From Comamonadaceae bacterium (lineage in GTDB: Bacteria > Pseudomonadota > Gammaproteobacteria > Burkholderiales > Burkholderiaceae_C), in NCBI GenBank assembly GCA_021299875.1, contig JAJTEW010000001.1:248001-312000 (forward strand): a DNA stretch of 64,000 nucleotides, read 5' to 3'. Position 1 is the first letter of the stretch. Every line of letters begins with the position of its first letter. The notes below the pieces were generated by a model, which was not told where the DNA came from, did no database searches, and saw only the letters and a program-made list of their open reading frames with translations. Below are positions 7,836 to 16,482 of this stretch, piece after piece. Both the position numbers and the translations under genes were made by a program.

Positions 7836-8837
7836 TCAGGCGAACTCGCCTTTGGGGTCTCGGCCCATCAAGGCTTGCACCGCTTGTTGGGCGCTGCAGG
7901 TGCCATCGAGCAAGCCCACCACAGCCGCCGTGATGGGCATGTCCACGCCCAGCAAATGGGCCCTTTGCATCACCGTGCGGGCCGTGTAGACGCCCTCGGC
8001 CACATGACCCAAAGAGGCCACAGCCTGGTTCAAAGTTTGTCCCTGCGCCAACAACAAACCCACTTTTCGGTTGCGACTCAGATCGCCAGTGGCGGTCAAC
8101 ACCAAATCGCCCAAACCGGACAAGCCCATGAAGGTGTCATTTTGGGCCCCCAAAGCGATGCCCAATCGGGTCATCTCGGCCAGGCCCCGTGTGATCAGTG
8201 CGGCCCGTGCGTTGAGGCCCAGATTCAAACCGTCGCACAGGCCCGTGGCAATGGCCAAGACGTTTTTAACAGCCCCGCCCACCTCCACCCCCACCATGTC
8301 GTGGTTGGCGTAAACGCGCAAAGAAGGTCCGTGGAACGCGTTCACCATGGCATCGCGCACATGGGCATGGGGGCTTGCCGCCACCAAGGCCGTTGGTTGT
8401 TGACGTGCGACTTCCAGAGCAAAACTGGGGCCACTCAAGGCCCCCGCACGCAATTTGGGCGCCACTTGGGCCTGCACCTCATGCGGCATCAGGCCAGTGC
8501 CCGATTCAAAACCCTTGCACAGCCAGGCCACAGGCGCATCTGCACCGGCCAAAGCCGTCAAAACCCCTCTCAAACCCGCCATCGGCGTGGCCACCACCAC
8601 CAAATGGGGAGTACTGCCACAGCCATCGGCGCTGGACCATGGCTCGGACGAGATATGTACTGCCTCCGGCAGCCGAACACCGGGCAGGTAGCGGCGGTTT
8701 TCTCGGGACTGCTGCAGGGCGACGGCCTGCGCCTTGTCCCGCACATGCAGATCCACTTGATGCCCGTCCGGATGGCGACTGGCCGCCATGGCCATGGCGG
8801 TCCCCCAAGCGCCGGCACCAATCACGCTGATGTGCAT
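7836..8837 (-). CDS. gpsA: Glycerol-3-phosphate dehydrogenase [NAD(P)+]
   Basis: GpsA reduces dihydroxyacetone phosphate to sn-glycerol 3-phosphate, the backbone precursor of phospholipids, in the cytoplasm. The protein has 333 residues from the ATG at 8837; a TTG at 8855 would add six residues and is less likely. The dinucleotide motif [10 protein letters not shown] begins at residue 7, and [18 protein letters not shown] and the catalytic Lys in [12 protein letters not shown] are visible. The order secB-gpsA on one strand is a common arrangement in proteobacteria. Confidence 0.95.
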   Translation of the reverse strand: MHISVIGAGAWGTAMAMAASRHPDGHQVDLHVRDKAQAVALQQSRENRRYLPGVRLPEAVHISSEPWSSADGCGSTPHLVVVATPMAGLRGVLTALAGADAPVAWLCKGFESGTGLMPHEVQAQVAPKLRAGALSGPSFALEVARQQPTALVAASPHAHVRDAMVNAFHGPSLRVYANHDMVGVEVGGAVKNVLAIATGLCDGLNLGLNARAALITRGLAEMTRLGIALGAQNDTFMGLSGLGDLVLTATGDLSRNRKVGLLLAQGQTLNQAVASLGHVAEGVYTARTVMQRAHLLGVDMPITAAVVGLLDGTCSAQQAVQALMGRDPKGEFA

Positions 8838-8864
8838 CACAGGGTGTCCGGGCAAAACCGATGT

Positions 8865-9344
8865 TTACTGAGGCAAAGAACCGGCTTGCTGTGCTTGTTG
8901 CAATTGCTGCTGCTCGTACATGGCCTGGAAGTTGATCTCGGCCATGTGCACAGGCGGAAAACCTGCGCGGGTGATCAAGTCGGCCACATTGCCGCGCAAA
9001 TACGGGTAGACAATTTGGGGGCAGGCAATGCCCATAACAGGTCCCATTTGGTCGTCAGGCAGGTGGCGAATTTCAAAAATGCCCCCTTGCTTGCACTCCG
9101 CCAAAAAGACCGTCTTGTCGTCAATTTTGGTGTGCACCGTGGCCGTCACACACACTTCAAAAACGCCGTCCGCCACCGGTGTGGCTTCAACGCCCAACTG
9201 AATGTCCACGCTGGGTTGCTGCTGGTCAATCAAAATGGCAGGAGAGTTCGGCTGCTCCAGCGAGGCTTCTTTCAAGTAAACACGCTGAATCTGAAAAACA
9301 GGCGCTTGAACTTCGTTGTTGGATGTGGCTGCGGTATCGGTCAT
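8865..9344 (-). CDS. secB: Protein-export chaperone SecB
   Basis: A cytoplasmic tetrameric chaperone that keeps precursor proteins unfolded and hands them to SecA. At 159 residues it has the family length. The core is clear: [14 protein letters not shown] near the N-terminus, [10 protein letters not shown], and [19 protein letters not shown] near the C-terminus. The tail is rich in Gln. It lies in a minus-strand run with grxC upstream and gpsA downstream. Confidence 0.97.
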   Translation of the reverse strand: MTDTAATSNNEVQAPVFQIQRVYLKEASLEQPNSPAILIDQQQPSVDIQLGVEATPVADGVFEVCVTATVHTKIDDKTVFLAECKQGGIFEIRHLPDDQMGPVMGIACPQIVYPYLRGNVADLITRAGFPPVHMAEINFQAMYEQQQLQQAQQAGSLPQ

Positions 9345-9461
9345 GGTGTTTCTTTGAAAAAAGCCGCGGGCGAATGCCGCGAGGGGGAAAGTTGAGATTA
9401 TGGAGGAAGCCCGGCCCGCGCAGCGCCCTAAAGCACTGTCCGGGCCTGAGCAAAACCCCCG

Positions 9462-9722
9462 TCAGGCCGCTTGCAGCAAAGCTTGCAAGCCGCCTTTGGC
9501 ATCGAGCGCCATCAGATCGTCACAACCACCCACATGGGTAGAACCAATGAAAATTTGGGGCACTGTGCGGCGGCCTGTGGTCTGCATCATGTGGTCACGC
9601 TGCACCGGGTCGGTGTCGATGCGAATTTCCTCGATCTGCTCAACGCCTTTGGCCTTGAGGATTTGCTTGGCACGTGTGCAGTAAGGGCAAACGGCAGTGG
9701 TGTACATCTTGACGGATTGCAT
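9462..9722 (-). CDS. grxC: Glutaredoxin 3
   Basis: An 86-residue cytoplasmic thiol-disulfide oxidoreductase that uses glutathione to reduce protein disulfides and mixed disulfides. The dithiol active site CPYC is at Cys12 and Cys15, with the family motifs TVPQIFIG and GGCDDL later. AAGG-type ribosome binding precedes the ATG. It sits between the rhodanese-like gene and secB. Confidence 0.95.
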   Translation of the reverse strand: MQSVKMYTTAVCPYCTRAKQILKAKGVEQIEEIRIDTDPVQRDHMMQTTGRRTVPQIFIGSTHVGGCDDLMALDAKGGLQALLQAA

Positions 9723-9765
9723 GTCAGAACCTTGCGATAGGGGTCAGTAAAAACAGAACGGGAAA

Positions 9766-10167
9766 TCAGGCTTTTTCGGTGGGCATGGCGGCCGCGACCC
9801 ACGCACGCAGGCCGCCGGACAAAGACTGGACGTTTTCATAGCCCAGTTTGCGCGCTGCCGCGGCGGCTCGGGCTGAGCGCGCGCCCACCTGACAGACCAT
9901 GATCACATGGGTTGACTTGTTCTTGACCAACTGAGCCAATTTTTCGTCGACCTGGGCCAATGGCAAATTTTTGGCACCAATGACATGGCCACGCGCAAAC
10001 TCATCGGGCTCGCACACATCGATCACCACCGCTTTGTCGCGGTTCATCAGTTGCACCATGGTTTGGGGATCCAGGCCGCTGCCTTGGGTCAACACGGGCA
10101 ACATCAAAGCGACGCCTGAGGCCAATGCAACCAACAACAACATCCAGTTTTCGAGGAGAAAGTTCAC
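9766..10167 (-). CDS. Membrane-anchored rhodanese-like sulfurtransferase
   Basis: A 133-residue protein with one N-terminal hydrophobic helix (about residues 5-26) followed by a single rhodanese domain. Cys92 in CQVGARSA is the candidate catalytic residue of the six-residue loop, and VIDVCEPDEFARGHVIGA is the usual rhodanese entry motif. It may carry or transfer sulfur as a persulfide, or act in thiol homeostasis with the neighbouring glutaredoxin. The start is a GTG at 10167. It is the first gene of the minus-strand run and is divergent from gpmA. Confidence 0.85.
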   Translation of the reverse strand: MNFLLENWMLLLVALASGVALMLPVLTQGSGLDPQTMVQLMNRDKAVVIDVCEPDEFARGHVIGAKNLPLAQVDEKLAQLVKNKSTHVIMVCQVGARSARAAAAARKLGYENVQSLSGGLRAWVAAAMPTEKA

Positions 10168-10280
10168 AAATCAGACCTTTTGGGGCAAAAAAACAAAGGC
10201 CTGTCAGTAGGCCGCCAGCACCGATTCTAAAATGAGCAGCTCAAACCTTGTCTCCACACCCCAAAGCGCCCCTTTTACCC

Positions 10281-11024
10281 ATGTACAAAATTGTCCTCAT
10301 TCGCCATGGCGAGTCCACTTGGAACCTGGAAAACCGATTCACGGGCTGGACCGATGTGGACCTGACCCCCACTGGGGTGAGCCAAGCCATGTCGGCAGGC
10401 CAACTGCTCAAAGCCGAGGGATGGGACTTTGATGTGTGCTTCACATCGGTGCTCAAACGGGCCATTCACACTTTGTGGTTCGCACTGGACGAAATGGACC
10501 GCACTTGGCTGCCCGTGGTCAAGGATTACCGTCTGAACGAGCGCCATTACGGTGCTTTGCAAGGCCTGAACAAAGCCGACATGGCCAAAAAATTTGGCGA
10601 AGAACAAGTGCTGGCTTGGCGCCGCAGCTACGACACACCTCCCCCCGCTTTAGAGGCCAGCGATCCCCGTTGTGAACGGGGTGACCGCCGCTATGCCCAC
10701 ATCGAACCTCAAAACCTGCCCCTGACCGAATGCCTCAAAGACACCGTGGCCAGGGTGCTGCCCTGTTGGCAAGACGCCATTGTCCCCCGCATTCAAAATG
10801 GCGAACGCATTTTGATCGCCGCACACGGCAACTCCATCCGTGCGCTGATCAAATACCTTGACAACGTCTCAGAGCAAGACATTGTGGGGCTCAATATCCC
10901 CAACGGCATCCCCTTGGTCTATGAATTGGACGCCGAACTCAAGCCGATTCGGCACTACTACTTGGGAGACACCCAAGCAGCAGCCCACGCCGCCGCCGCA
11001 GTGGCCAGCCAAGGCAAGGGTTGA
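10281..11024 (+). CDS. gpmA: 2,3-bisphosphoglycerate-dependent phosphoglycerate mutase
   Basis: Interconverts 3- and 2-phosphoglycerate in glycolysis. The protein has 247 residues from the ATG at 10281, where the family N-terminus [12 protein letters not shown] begins; the frame stays open upstream but without family similarity. RHGES holds the phosphorylated His9, [10 protein letters not shown] and ENRFTGWTD are substrate-binding motifs, and [10 protein letters not shown] holds the second catalytic His. No clear Shine-Dalgarno is visible. Confidence 0.96.
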   Translation: MYKIVLIRHGESTWNLENRFTGWTDVDLTPTGVSQAMSAGQLLKAEGWDFDVCFTSVLKRAIHTLWFALDEMDRTWLPVVKDYRLNERHYGALQGLNKADMAKKFGEEQVLAWRRSYDTPPPALEASDPRCERGDRRYAHIEPQNLPLTECLKDTVARVLPCWQDAIVPRIQNGERILIAAHGNSIRALIKYLDNVSEQDIVGLNIPNGIPLVYELDAELKPIRHYYLGDTQAAAHAAAAVASQGKG

Positions 11025-11122
11025 GCTTTCGGGGTCTTTACAGGAAATTACAGGTCAAGCCCGTCGCTTCAGGGCTTGCGGGTGTATATTGATTTCACAT
11101 TCACCGAACACGCACACGCACC

Positions 11123-12571
11123 ATGGGACACAAACTCAAGATCGCCGGATGGCTCAGCATTGGTGCCTTGGCAGGCGCGCTGACCACTGTTTCATTGCAA
11201 ACCGTGGCGCGCGGCAACATGGCTCCGCTGCCCTTGGAAGAGCTGCAGCAATTGGCGGCCGTTTTTGGCATGGTCAAAAGCGATTACGTAGAGCCGGTCG
11301 ACGAGCGCAAACTCATCACCGAAGCCATTTCCGGCATGGTGGCCAGCCTGGACCCTCACTCGCAGTATTTCGACAAAAAAAGCTTCAAAGAATTTTCTGA
11401 AGGCACGTCCGGAAGATTTGTGGGCGTGGGCATCGAAATCAGCCAAGAAGATGGTGTCGTCAAAATCGTCTCGCCCATTGAAGGGTCGCCGGCTGACCGT
11501 GCGGGCCTCAAAACCAACGACCTGATCACCAAAGTCGATGACACGCCGCTCAAGGGTCTGCCACTGAGTGAAGCCGTCAAGCGCATGCGTGGTGAGCCCA
11601 AAACCAAAGTGGTCTTGACCGTCTTCCGCAAATCCGAAAACCGCACATTCCCGGTCACCATCATCCGCGAAGAGATCAAGACCCAATCGGTCAAATCCAA
11701 ACTGATCGAACCGGGCTACGGCTGGATCAGGGTGTCTCAGTTCCAAGAACGTACCGTGGATGACTTCGCCCGCAAGGTTGAAGAAATGTACAAACAAGAC
11801 CCCCAGATGAAGGGCTTGGTGCTCGATTTGCGCAACGATCCGGGCGGTCTGCTGGACGCCGCTGTGGCTCTTTCAGCGGCCTTTTTGCCGGACAACGTCA
11901 CCGTGGTCACCACCAATGGACAGCTCGAAGAGAGCAAGTTCACCTACAAGGCTTCACCCCAGTTTTGGCGTCGCAACAGCACCAACGACCCGATCACCCG
12001 CATGACCCAAGCCACAGGTGGTGCCCTGAAAAAAATTCCCCTGGTGGTGCTTGTCAATGAAGGCTCTGCATCGGCCAGTGAAATCGTAGCGGGTGCTTTG
12101 CAAGACTACAAACGGGCTACGCTGATGGGCAGCCAAACCTTTGGCAAAGGCTCGGTACAAACCGTGCGTCAACTCGGCCCGGATACAGCGCTGAAAATCA
12201 CGACAGCGCGTTACTACACCCCCAGCGGACGCGCCATTCAAGCCAAAGGCATCGTGCCTGACGTGATGCTGGATGAAACCGAAACGGGCAATGTGTTCGC
12301 GGCTCTGCGCACCCGCGAAGCCGACTTGCAAAAGCATTTGTCCAATGGCCGGGAAGCCGAAGAAAAGAAGGACCCTGCCCGCGAGCAAGCCCGCGAAGAA
12401 GCCATGAAAAAATTGGAAGAGGAATCGCGCAAACCCGTGGCAGAGCGCCGCTTGCCCGAGTTCGGCTCTGACAAAGACTTTCAGTTGGCTCAAGCCCTAA
12501 GGCAACTCAAGGGCCAGACGGTCAAGGCCAGTTCAACCTTGGCCGAGCGCAAAGCCGACAAGAAAGAGTGA
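11123..12571 (+). CDS. C-terminal processing peptidase, S41 family
   Basis: A periplasmic serine protease of the CtpA/Prc family, 482 residues. Order: an N-terminal signal or anchor segment (about residues 7-25), a PDZ domain (about 90-175, with GVGIEI and GSPADRAGLKTNDLI), then the S41 catalytic core. The catalytic Ser lies in NEGSASASEIVAG (near residue 317) and the Lys in TFGKGSVQ (near 341). The C-terminal tail after residue 400 is charged and probably flexible. These enzymes trim C-termini of envelope proteins or regulate murein hydrolases. The following MoeB-like gene begins just after its stop. A 7-bp stem without T-tract lies upstream at 11056-11078. Confidence 0.93.
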   Translation: MGHKLKIAGWLSIGALAGALTTVSLQTVARGNMAPLPLEELQQLAAVFGMVKSDYVEPVDERKLITEAISGMVASLDPHSQYFDKKSFKEFSEGTSGRFVGVGIEISQEDGVVKIVSPIEGSPADRAGLKTNDLITKVDDTPLKGLPLSEAVKRMRGEPKTKVVLTVFRKSENRTFPVTIIREEIKTQSVKSKLIEPGYGWIRVSQFQERTVDDFARKVEEMYKQDPQMKGLVLDLRNDPGGLLDAAVALSAAFLPDNVTVVTTNGQLEESKFTYKASPQFWRRNSTNDPITRMTQATGGALKKIPLVVLVNEGSASASEIVAGALQDYKRATLMGSQTFGKGSVQTVRQLGPDTALKITTARYYTPSGRAIQAKGIVPDVMLDETETGNVFAALRTREADLQKHLSNGREAEEKKDPAREQAREEAMKKLEEESRKPVAERRLPEFGSDKDFQLAQALRQLKGQTVKASSTLAERKADKKE

Positions 12572-12597
12572 TCCGACGCCCCGGATGGACACCCCGC

Positions 12598-13353
12598 ATG
12601 GATGACACCCAATTGCTGCGTTATTCGCGGCACATTTTGCTGAACGAATTGGGCTTTGACGGTCAAGAAAAACTCCTGGGCTCGCATGCTTTGGTCATTG
12701 GAGCAGGTGGCTTGGGTTCACCGGTGGCCTTGTATTTGGGCAGTGCGGGTGTGGGTCACATCACCGTGGTGGACCACGATGAAGTGGACGCCACCAACTT
12801 GCAACGACAAATTGCCCATACGCTGGACCGCGTGGGTCAATTCAAGGCCGAATCCGTGCGCACCGCCATTGCACAGATCAACCCGGATGTCACCGTCGAT
12901 GCGGTCACCCAACGGGCCGACCAAGCCCTGCTGAATCAACGGGTGCCGCTGGCCGACGTGGTCATCGACTGCTGCGACAATTTTGAAACCCGCCAAGCCG
13001 TCAACCTGGCTTGTGTGACCCACCGAAAACCCTTGGTGTCTGGCGCGGCCATTCGCATGGACGGCCAAGTGTCGGTGTTTGACAGCACCCAAGCCGATGC
13101 GCCTTGCTATGCCTGCATCTTTCCGCCCGAGCAGTTGCCCGAAGAAACCCGCTGCGCCACGATGGGCGTGTTCGCGCCCTTGGTGGGCATCATCGGCACC
13201 GTTCAGGCCGCTGAGGCCCTCAAGATCTTGAGTGGCATGGGCAGCCACATGGCTGGGCGTTTGCTCATGCTCGACGGCCGCGAACTGTCATGGACCGACA
13301 TTCGGATGCAGCGCAACCCGGATTGCCCGGTGTGTGCCTCTGCCAGAACCTGA
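12598..13353 (+). CDS. MoeB/ThiF-family adenylyltransferase (E1-like)
   Basis: An E1-like enzyme that adenylates the C-terminus of a small sulfur-carrier protein (MoaD or ThiS type). The protein has 251 residues. The ATP-binding glycine motif GAGGLGSP, the NLQRQ motif, and two CxxC pairs for a structural zinc (CYAC and CPVC) are present, and CATMGVFAPL holds a candidate active Cys. The ATG at 12598 begins the conserved LLRYSRHILL; a GTG at 12568 overlapping the protease stop is the alternative. Whether it serves molybdopterin or thiamine synthesis cannot be told, since neither pathway is adjacent. Confidence 0.88.
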   Translation: MDDTQLLRYSRHILLNELGFDGQEKLLGSHALVIGAGGLGSPVALYLGSAGVGHITVVDHDEVDATNLQRQIAHTLDRVGQFKAESVRTAIAQINPDVTVDAVTQRADQALLNQRVPLADVVIDCCDNFETRQAVNLACVTHRKPLVSGAAIRMDGQVSVFDSTQADAPCYACIFPPEQLPEETRCATMGVFAPLVGIIGTVQAAEALKILSGMGSHMAGRLLMLDGRELSWTDIRMQRNPDCPVCASART

Positions 13354-13356
13354 ATC

Positions 13357-13866
13357 CTATTGGCCGGTATTGGCTTGGCAAGCGCCGTGAAAGCGCCTGA
13401 ACACGGGAGGTGACATCGCAGCTTCAGAGGCAGAAAACACCCCTTTTTTCTGTTTCTGTGCCTCGCGCTGCAAAGCCGCATAAGGGCCTCGGCTTGTTCT
13501 GAAATGGTAGGCCCAAGCCATGCCAGAGCGCACCATTTCGCCCCCCACATCGATCCCGTCCACCGACACGCGGCCCAGTTGACGGCCATAGTTGTCCAGC
13601 CCCAAATCGGTCACCAGAACCGACTTTCGAAGGGTCAGGCGAATCATGGCGTCTCGTGACGCCATGCCGCCGGGCTGACAGGTCTCGGGGGCATCAATGC
13701 CGTCAATGCGCAATTTGACAGGCTCCGACTGACCCTGCCGCACCAACAAAACCGTGTCACCGTCCATCACCCAACTCACCCAAGCAGGCCAGGTCTCGGC
13801 CGCATGCAGCCCACAGGCACCGAACAAGCTCGCGGCGACCCCCCAAGCGCGCAAGCTTTTCATCAA
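13357..13866 (-). CDS. Secreted thermonuclease-like (SNase) protein
   Basis: A 169-residue protein with a signal peptide (about residues 1-22, ending LHAAE) followed by one staphylococcal-nuclease-like domain. LRIDGIDAPE, NYGRQLGRV and GMAWAYHF are the usual active-site segments, and RIDGIDAPE and YGRQLGR supply the expected Arg/Glu residues. It probably hydrolyses DNA or RNA in the periplasm or outside the cell using calcium. The start overlaps the end of a short upstream frame (ATGA). It converges with the MoeB-like gene, with only three bases between stops. Confidence 0.82.
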   Translation of the reverse strand: MMKSLRAWGVAASLFGACGLHAAETWPAWVSWVMDGDTVLLVRQGQSEPVKLRIDGIDAPETCQPGGMASRDAMIRLTLRKSVLVTDLGLDNYGRQLGRVSVDGIDVGGEMVRSGMAWAYHFRTSRGPYAALQREAQKQKKGVFSASEAAMSPPVFRRFHGACQANTGQ

Positions 13867-14018
13867 CGGGCCTTGGTCCGCTGGCCTGGGCTTCGATGGG
13901 CTTTGGGCCCATCAGGACGCAGGCTAACCAAAAGCGCATGCACTTGCTCCTGCAAAGCAGCCCAAGCTTGGTAAAAGTCTTCGATCAAAGAAAGGCGTTG
14001 CGTAGGCATCAGAGGCAT
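13863..14018 (-). CDS. Possible small protein coupled to the nuclease gene
   Basis: A short frame of 51 codons from the ATG at 14018 (48 from the ATG at 14009), ending in TGA that overlaps the start of the nuclease gene by four bases. The sequence has an amphipathic stretch (SLIEDFYQAWAALQEQVHAL) and a basic tail. It is not recognised. The stop-start overlap and the absence of any other gene here argue for it; the lack of a visible ribosome-binding site argues against. Confidence 0.3.
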   Translation of the reverse strand: MPLMPTQRLSLIEDFYQAWAALQEQVHALLVSLRPDGPKAHRSPGQRTKAR

Positions 14019-14133
14019 CAGGGTTTTCAGGGGTGTTGATGGATGAGAACAAGGGCTCAAAACAAGATTACATTTTGGCTTGATTTACCCATTTTTCCGA
14101 CCAGTCGGTGCACTACACATTCAGGAGACTTTC

Positions 14134-15114
14134 ATGCCTATTTTTCAACGCACACAACGCCGGGGATGGGTCTTGGCATTGGCTGCCTTGTCCATGTCTG
14201 TGCTGACCTCTGGGGTTGGGGCCCAAGACAAACCCCCCTTGAAAATTTTGGTGGGTTTCCCACCCGGTGGTTCGGCCGATGTGCTGGCCCGCATGGTGGC
14301 CGATGCGCTGAAAGACGACTTTAGCCCCATCGTAGTGGACAACAAACCGGGCGCAGGCGGGCGCATCGCCTTGAACATGGTGAAAGCCGCCAAACCCGAT
14401 GGCCAGACCGTGATCATCTTGCCCAGCGGCCCCATGGTCTTGTTTCCCCACGTCTACAAAAAGCTTGATTACGACGCCGTGAAAGACTTCACGCCGATTT
14501 CTCAAATCGCCCGGTTCCAGTTTGGTGTGGTCTCTGGCCCCGCCAGCAACGTCAAAACCGTGGCCGAGATGGTGGCCAAAGCCAAATCAGACCCCAACTC
14601 TGCCAGCTACGGCACCCCCGGTGCAGGCACCCTGCCCCACTTCATGGGCGTGTTGATGGAGCAATCGGCGGGCATCAACCTGAACCACATCCCTTTCCAA
14701 GGCGGCGCGCCTGCCAACACCGCTTTGTTGGGGGGGCACATCGGCTACAAATTTGACGTGGTGTCTGAAACCGCGGAAATGCACAGGGCAGGCAAAGTCC
14801 GAATCATCGCCGTGACCGGTAACCAACGCGACCCGCAAGTGCCTGAAGTGCCCACCCTCAGGGAGTCGGGCGTCAACATGGACGCCACCGCCTGGTTTGC
14901 CATGTACGGTCCTGCAGGCCTGCGGGGCGAGGCCCTGTCACGGCTTGAAAAAGCCATGGTGAAGATCGCCCGCGACCCGGCTCTGAAAGAAAAAATGGTC
15001 AAGCTGGGCTACGAGGTAATTGGCTCCAACTCGGGTGATTTGGCAGCTGCACAGCGCGCAGACCTGGCCCGCTGGGAAAAACCCATCAAAGCCACAGGCG
15101 TGCAACTGGACTGA
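14134..15114 (+). CDS. Bug-family solute-binding protein (tripartite tricarboxylate transporter type)
   Basis: A periplasmic binding protein of 326 residues of the Bug/TctC family, which captures carboxylates and similar small molecules for TctA/TctB transporters. It has a signal peptide (about residues 1-30), then the signature KILVGFPPGGSADVLARM, DNKPGAGGRI, SYGTPGAGT and HIPFQGGAPANTALLGG. AGGAG at 14123-14127 sets the ATG at 14134; the upstream in-frame ATG at 14080 would hide the signal peptide. A sulfatase gene follows four bases after the stop, which suggests that the ligand is related to a sulfate ester. No TctA/TctB genes are in the window. Confidence 0.92.
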   Translation: MPIFQRTQRRGWVLALAALSMSVLTSGVGAQDKPPLKILVGFPPGGSADVLARMVADALKDDFSPIVVDNKPGAGGRIALNMVKAAKPDGQTVIILPSGPMVLFPHVYKKLDYDAVKDFTPISQIARFQFGVVSGPASNVKTVAEMVAKAKSDPNSASYGTPGAGTLPHFMGVLMEQSAGINLNHIPFQGGAPANTALLGGHIGYKFDVVSETAEMHRAGKVRIIAVTGNQRDPQVPEVPTLRESGVNMDATAWFAMYGPAGLRGEALSRLEKAMVKIARDPALKEKMVKLGYEVIGSNSGDLAAAQRADLARWEKPIKATGVQLD

Positions 15115-15118
15115 ACAC

Positions 15119-16459
15119 ATGACAAGCACGAGCACCCCGCGCCCCAACATCATCTTCATCGTGGCCGACGACCTCGGCTTTGCAGACCTTGGCTGCTACG
15201 GCGGCCGCGACGCACAGTTTGGCAGAGTCTCACCTGTGCTCGACCAGTTGGCAGCAGGCGGCCTCAAGTTCACACAGGGCTATGCCAACTCGCCCGTGTG
15301 CTCGCCCACACGCTTTGCGCTCATGACGGCCCGCTACCAGTACCGGCTGCGCGGCGGTGCCGACGAGCCCATCAACAGCAAAAGCAAGGGCAGCAAAGTG
15401 CTGGGCCTGCCGCCCGAGCACCCCACACTGCCCTCGCTGCTCAAGGCCAGCGGCTACCGCACGGCCTTGATCGGCAAATGGCACCTGGGTTACCCACCCC
15501 ACTTCAGCCCACTCAAGTCGGGCTATGAAGAATTTTTTGGCCCCATGTCGGGCGGGGTGGACTACTTCACCCACGCCAGCAACAACGGCACACACGACCT
15601 CTACACCAACGATGAAGAAAAGCACGAAGACGGCTACCTGACCGACTTGATCTCGCACAAGGCAGTGGACTTTGTCGAACGCATGGCCCCGGGCGCTGCA
15701 CAAGGCACACCCTTCTTTTTGAGCCTGCACTACACCGCGCCGCACTGGCCCTGGGAAACCCGCGAAGACCACGCGCTGGCCCAAGAGGTCAAAGACAACC
15801 TGTTCCACCTGCATGGCGGCAACATCCACACCTACCACCGCATGATCCACCACATGGACGAAGGCATTGGTTGGCTGGTCGAAGTTTTGAGAAAAACCGG
15901 GCAGCTTGAGAACACCCTGATCGTCTTCACCAGCGACAACGGCGGCGAACGCTTTTCTGACAACTGGCCCTTGGTGGGCGGCAAGATGGACCTGACCGAA
16001 GGCGGCATCCGCGTACCCTGGATTGCACATTGGCCAGCGGTCATCGCTCCCGGCGGCACATCGGCCCAACACTGCATGACCATGGACTGGTCGGCCACCA
16101 TGGTCGAGTTGGCGGGTGCCAAGGCCCATGAGGACTTGCCCTTTGACGGCGTGTCCATGCTCCCCGTGCTGCACGACTCGAATCACCTGTTCGATCGGCC
16201 TCTTTACTGGCGCATGAACCACAGGGGCCAGCGCGCCCTGCGCATGGGCAACTACAAATACCTGCGGGTGGACGGCAACGACTACCTCTTCAACATCCCG
16301 GCCGACGAGCGCGAACGCGCCAACTTGGCCAAGCACCAGCCCCAGAAACTTCAAGCTTTGCGTGATGCCTGGGAAACTTGGGACGCCACGGTGCCCGCCA
16401 TTCCTGAAGACGCCACCGTCAGCCTGGGCTACTCGGTCAAGGACATGCCCCAGCGCTGA
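15119..16459 (+). CDS. Sulfatase (type I, Cys-type), first of three
   Basis: Hydrolyses a sulfate ester; alkaline-phosphatase superfamily, 446 residues. IIFIVADDLGFADLGCYGG at the N-terminus holds the metal-binding Asp pair, CSPTR (Cys61) is the C-x-P-x-R core that must be oxidised to formylglycine, and GKWHLG plus FTSDNGG complete the active site. There is no signal peptide, so it should act in the cytoplasm on imported substrate. It starts four bases after the Bug-type binding protein and is followed by a SulP anion transporter, giving a plausible capture, hydrolysis and sulfate-handling unit. Substrate unknown; no formylglycine-generating enzyme is in the window. Confidence 0.92.
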   Translation: MTSTSTPRPNIIFIVADDLGFADLGCYGGRDAQFGRVSPVLDQLAAGGLKFTQGYANSPVCSPTRFALMTARYQYRLRGGADEPINSKSKGSKVLGLPPEHPTLPSLLKASGYRTALIGKWHLGYPPHFSPLKSGYEEFFGPMSGGVDYFTHASNNGTHDLYTNDEEKHEDGYLTDLISHKAVDFVERMAPGAAQGTPFFLSLHYTAPHWPWETREDHALAQEVKDNLFHLHGGNIHTYHRMIHHMDEGIGWLVEVLRKTGQLENTLIVFTSDNGGERFSDNWPLVGGKMDLTEGGIRVPWIAHWPAVIAPGGTSAQHCMTMDWSATMVELAGAKAHEDLPFDGVSMLPVLHDSNHLFDRPLYWRMNHRGQRALRMGNYKYLRVDGNDYLFNIPADERERANLAKHQPQKLQALRDAWETWDATVPAIPEDATVSLGYSVKDMPQR

Positions 16460-16482
16460 AGCTCTGGCGGCTAAGATCGGAC

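Noticed and set aside
7875-9395. Plus-strand frame of 506 codons opposite gpsA and secB
   Set aside because: His/Gln-rich antisense frame covering two certain genes; no recognisable domain.
11056-11078. Stem CAAGCCC/GGGCTTG between gpmA and the S41 protease as a terminator
   Set aside because: No T-tract follows and the two genes run in the same direction; function undecided.
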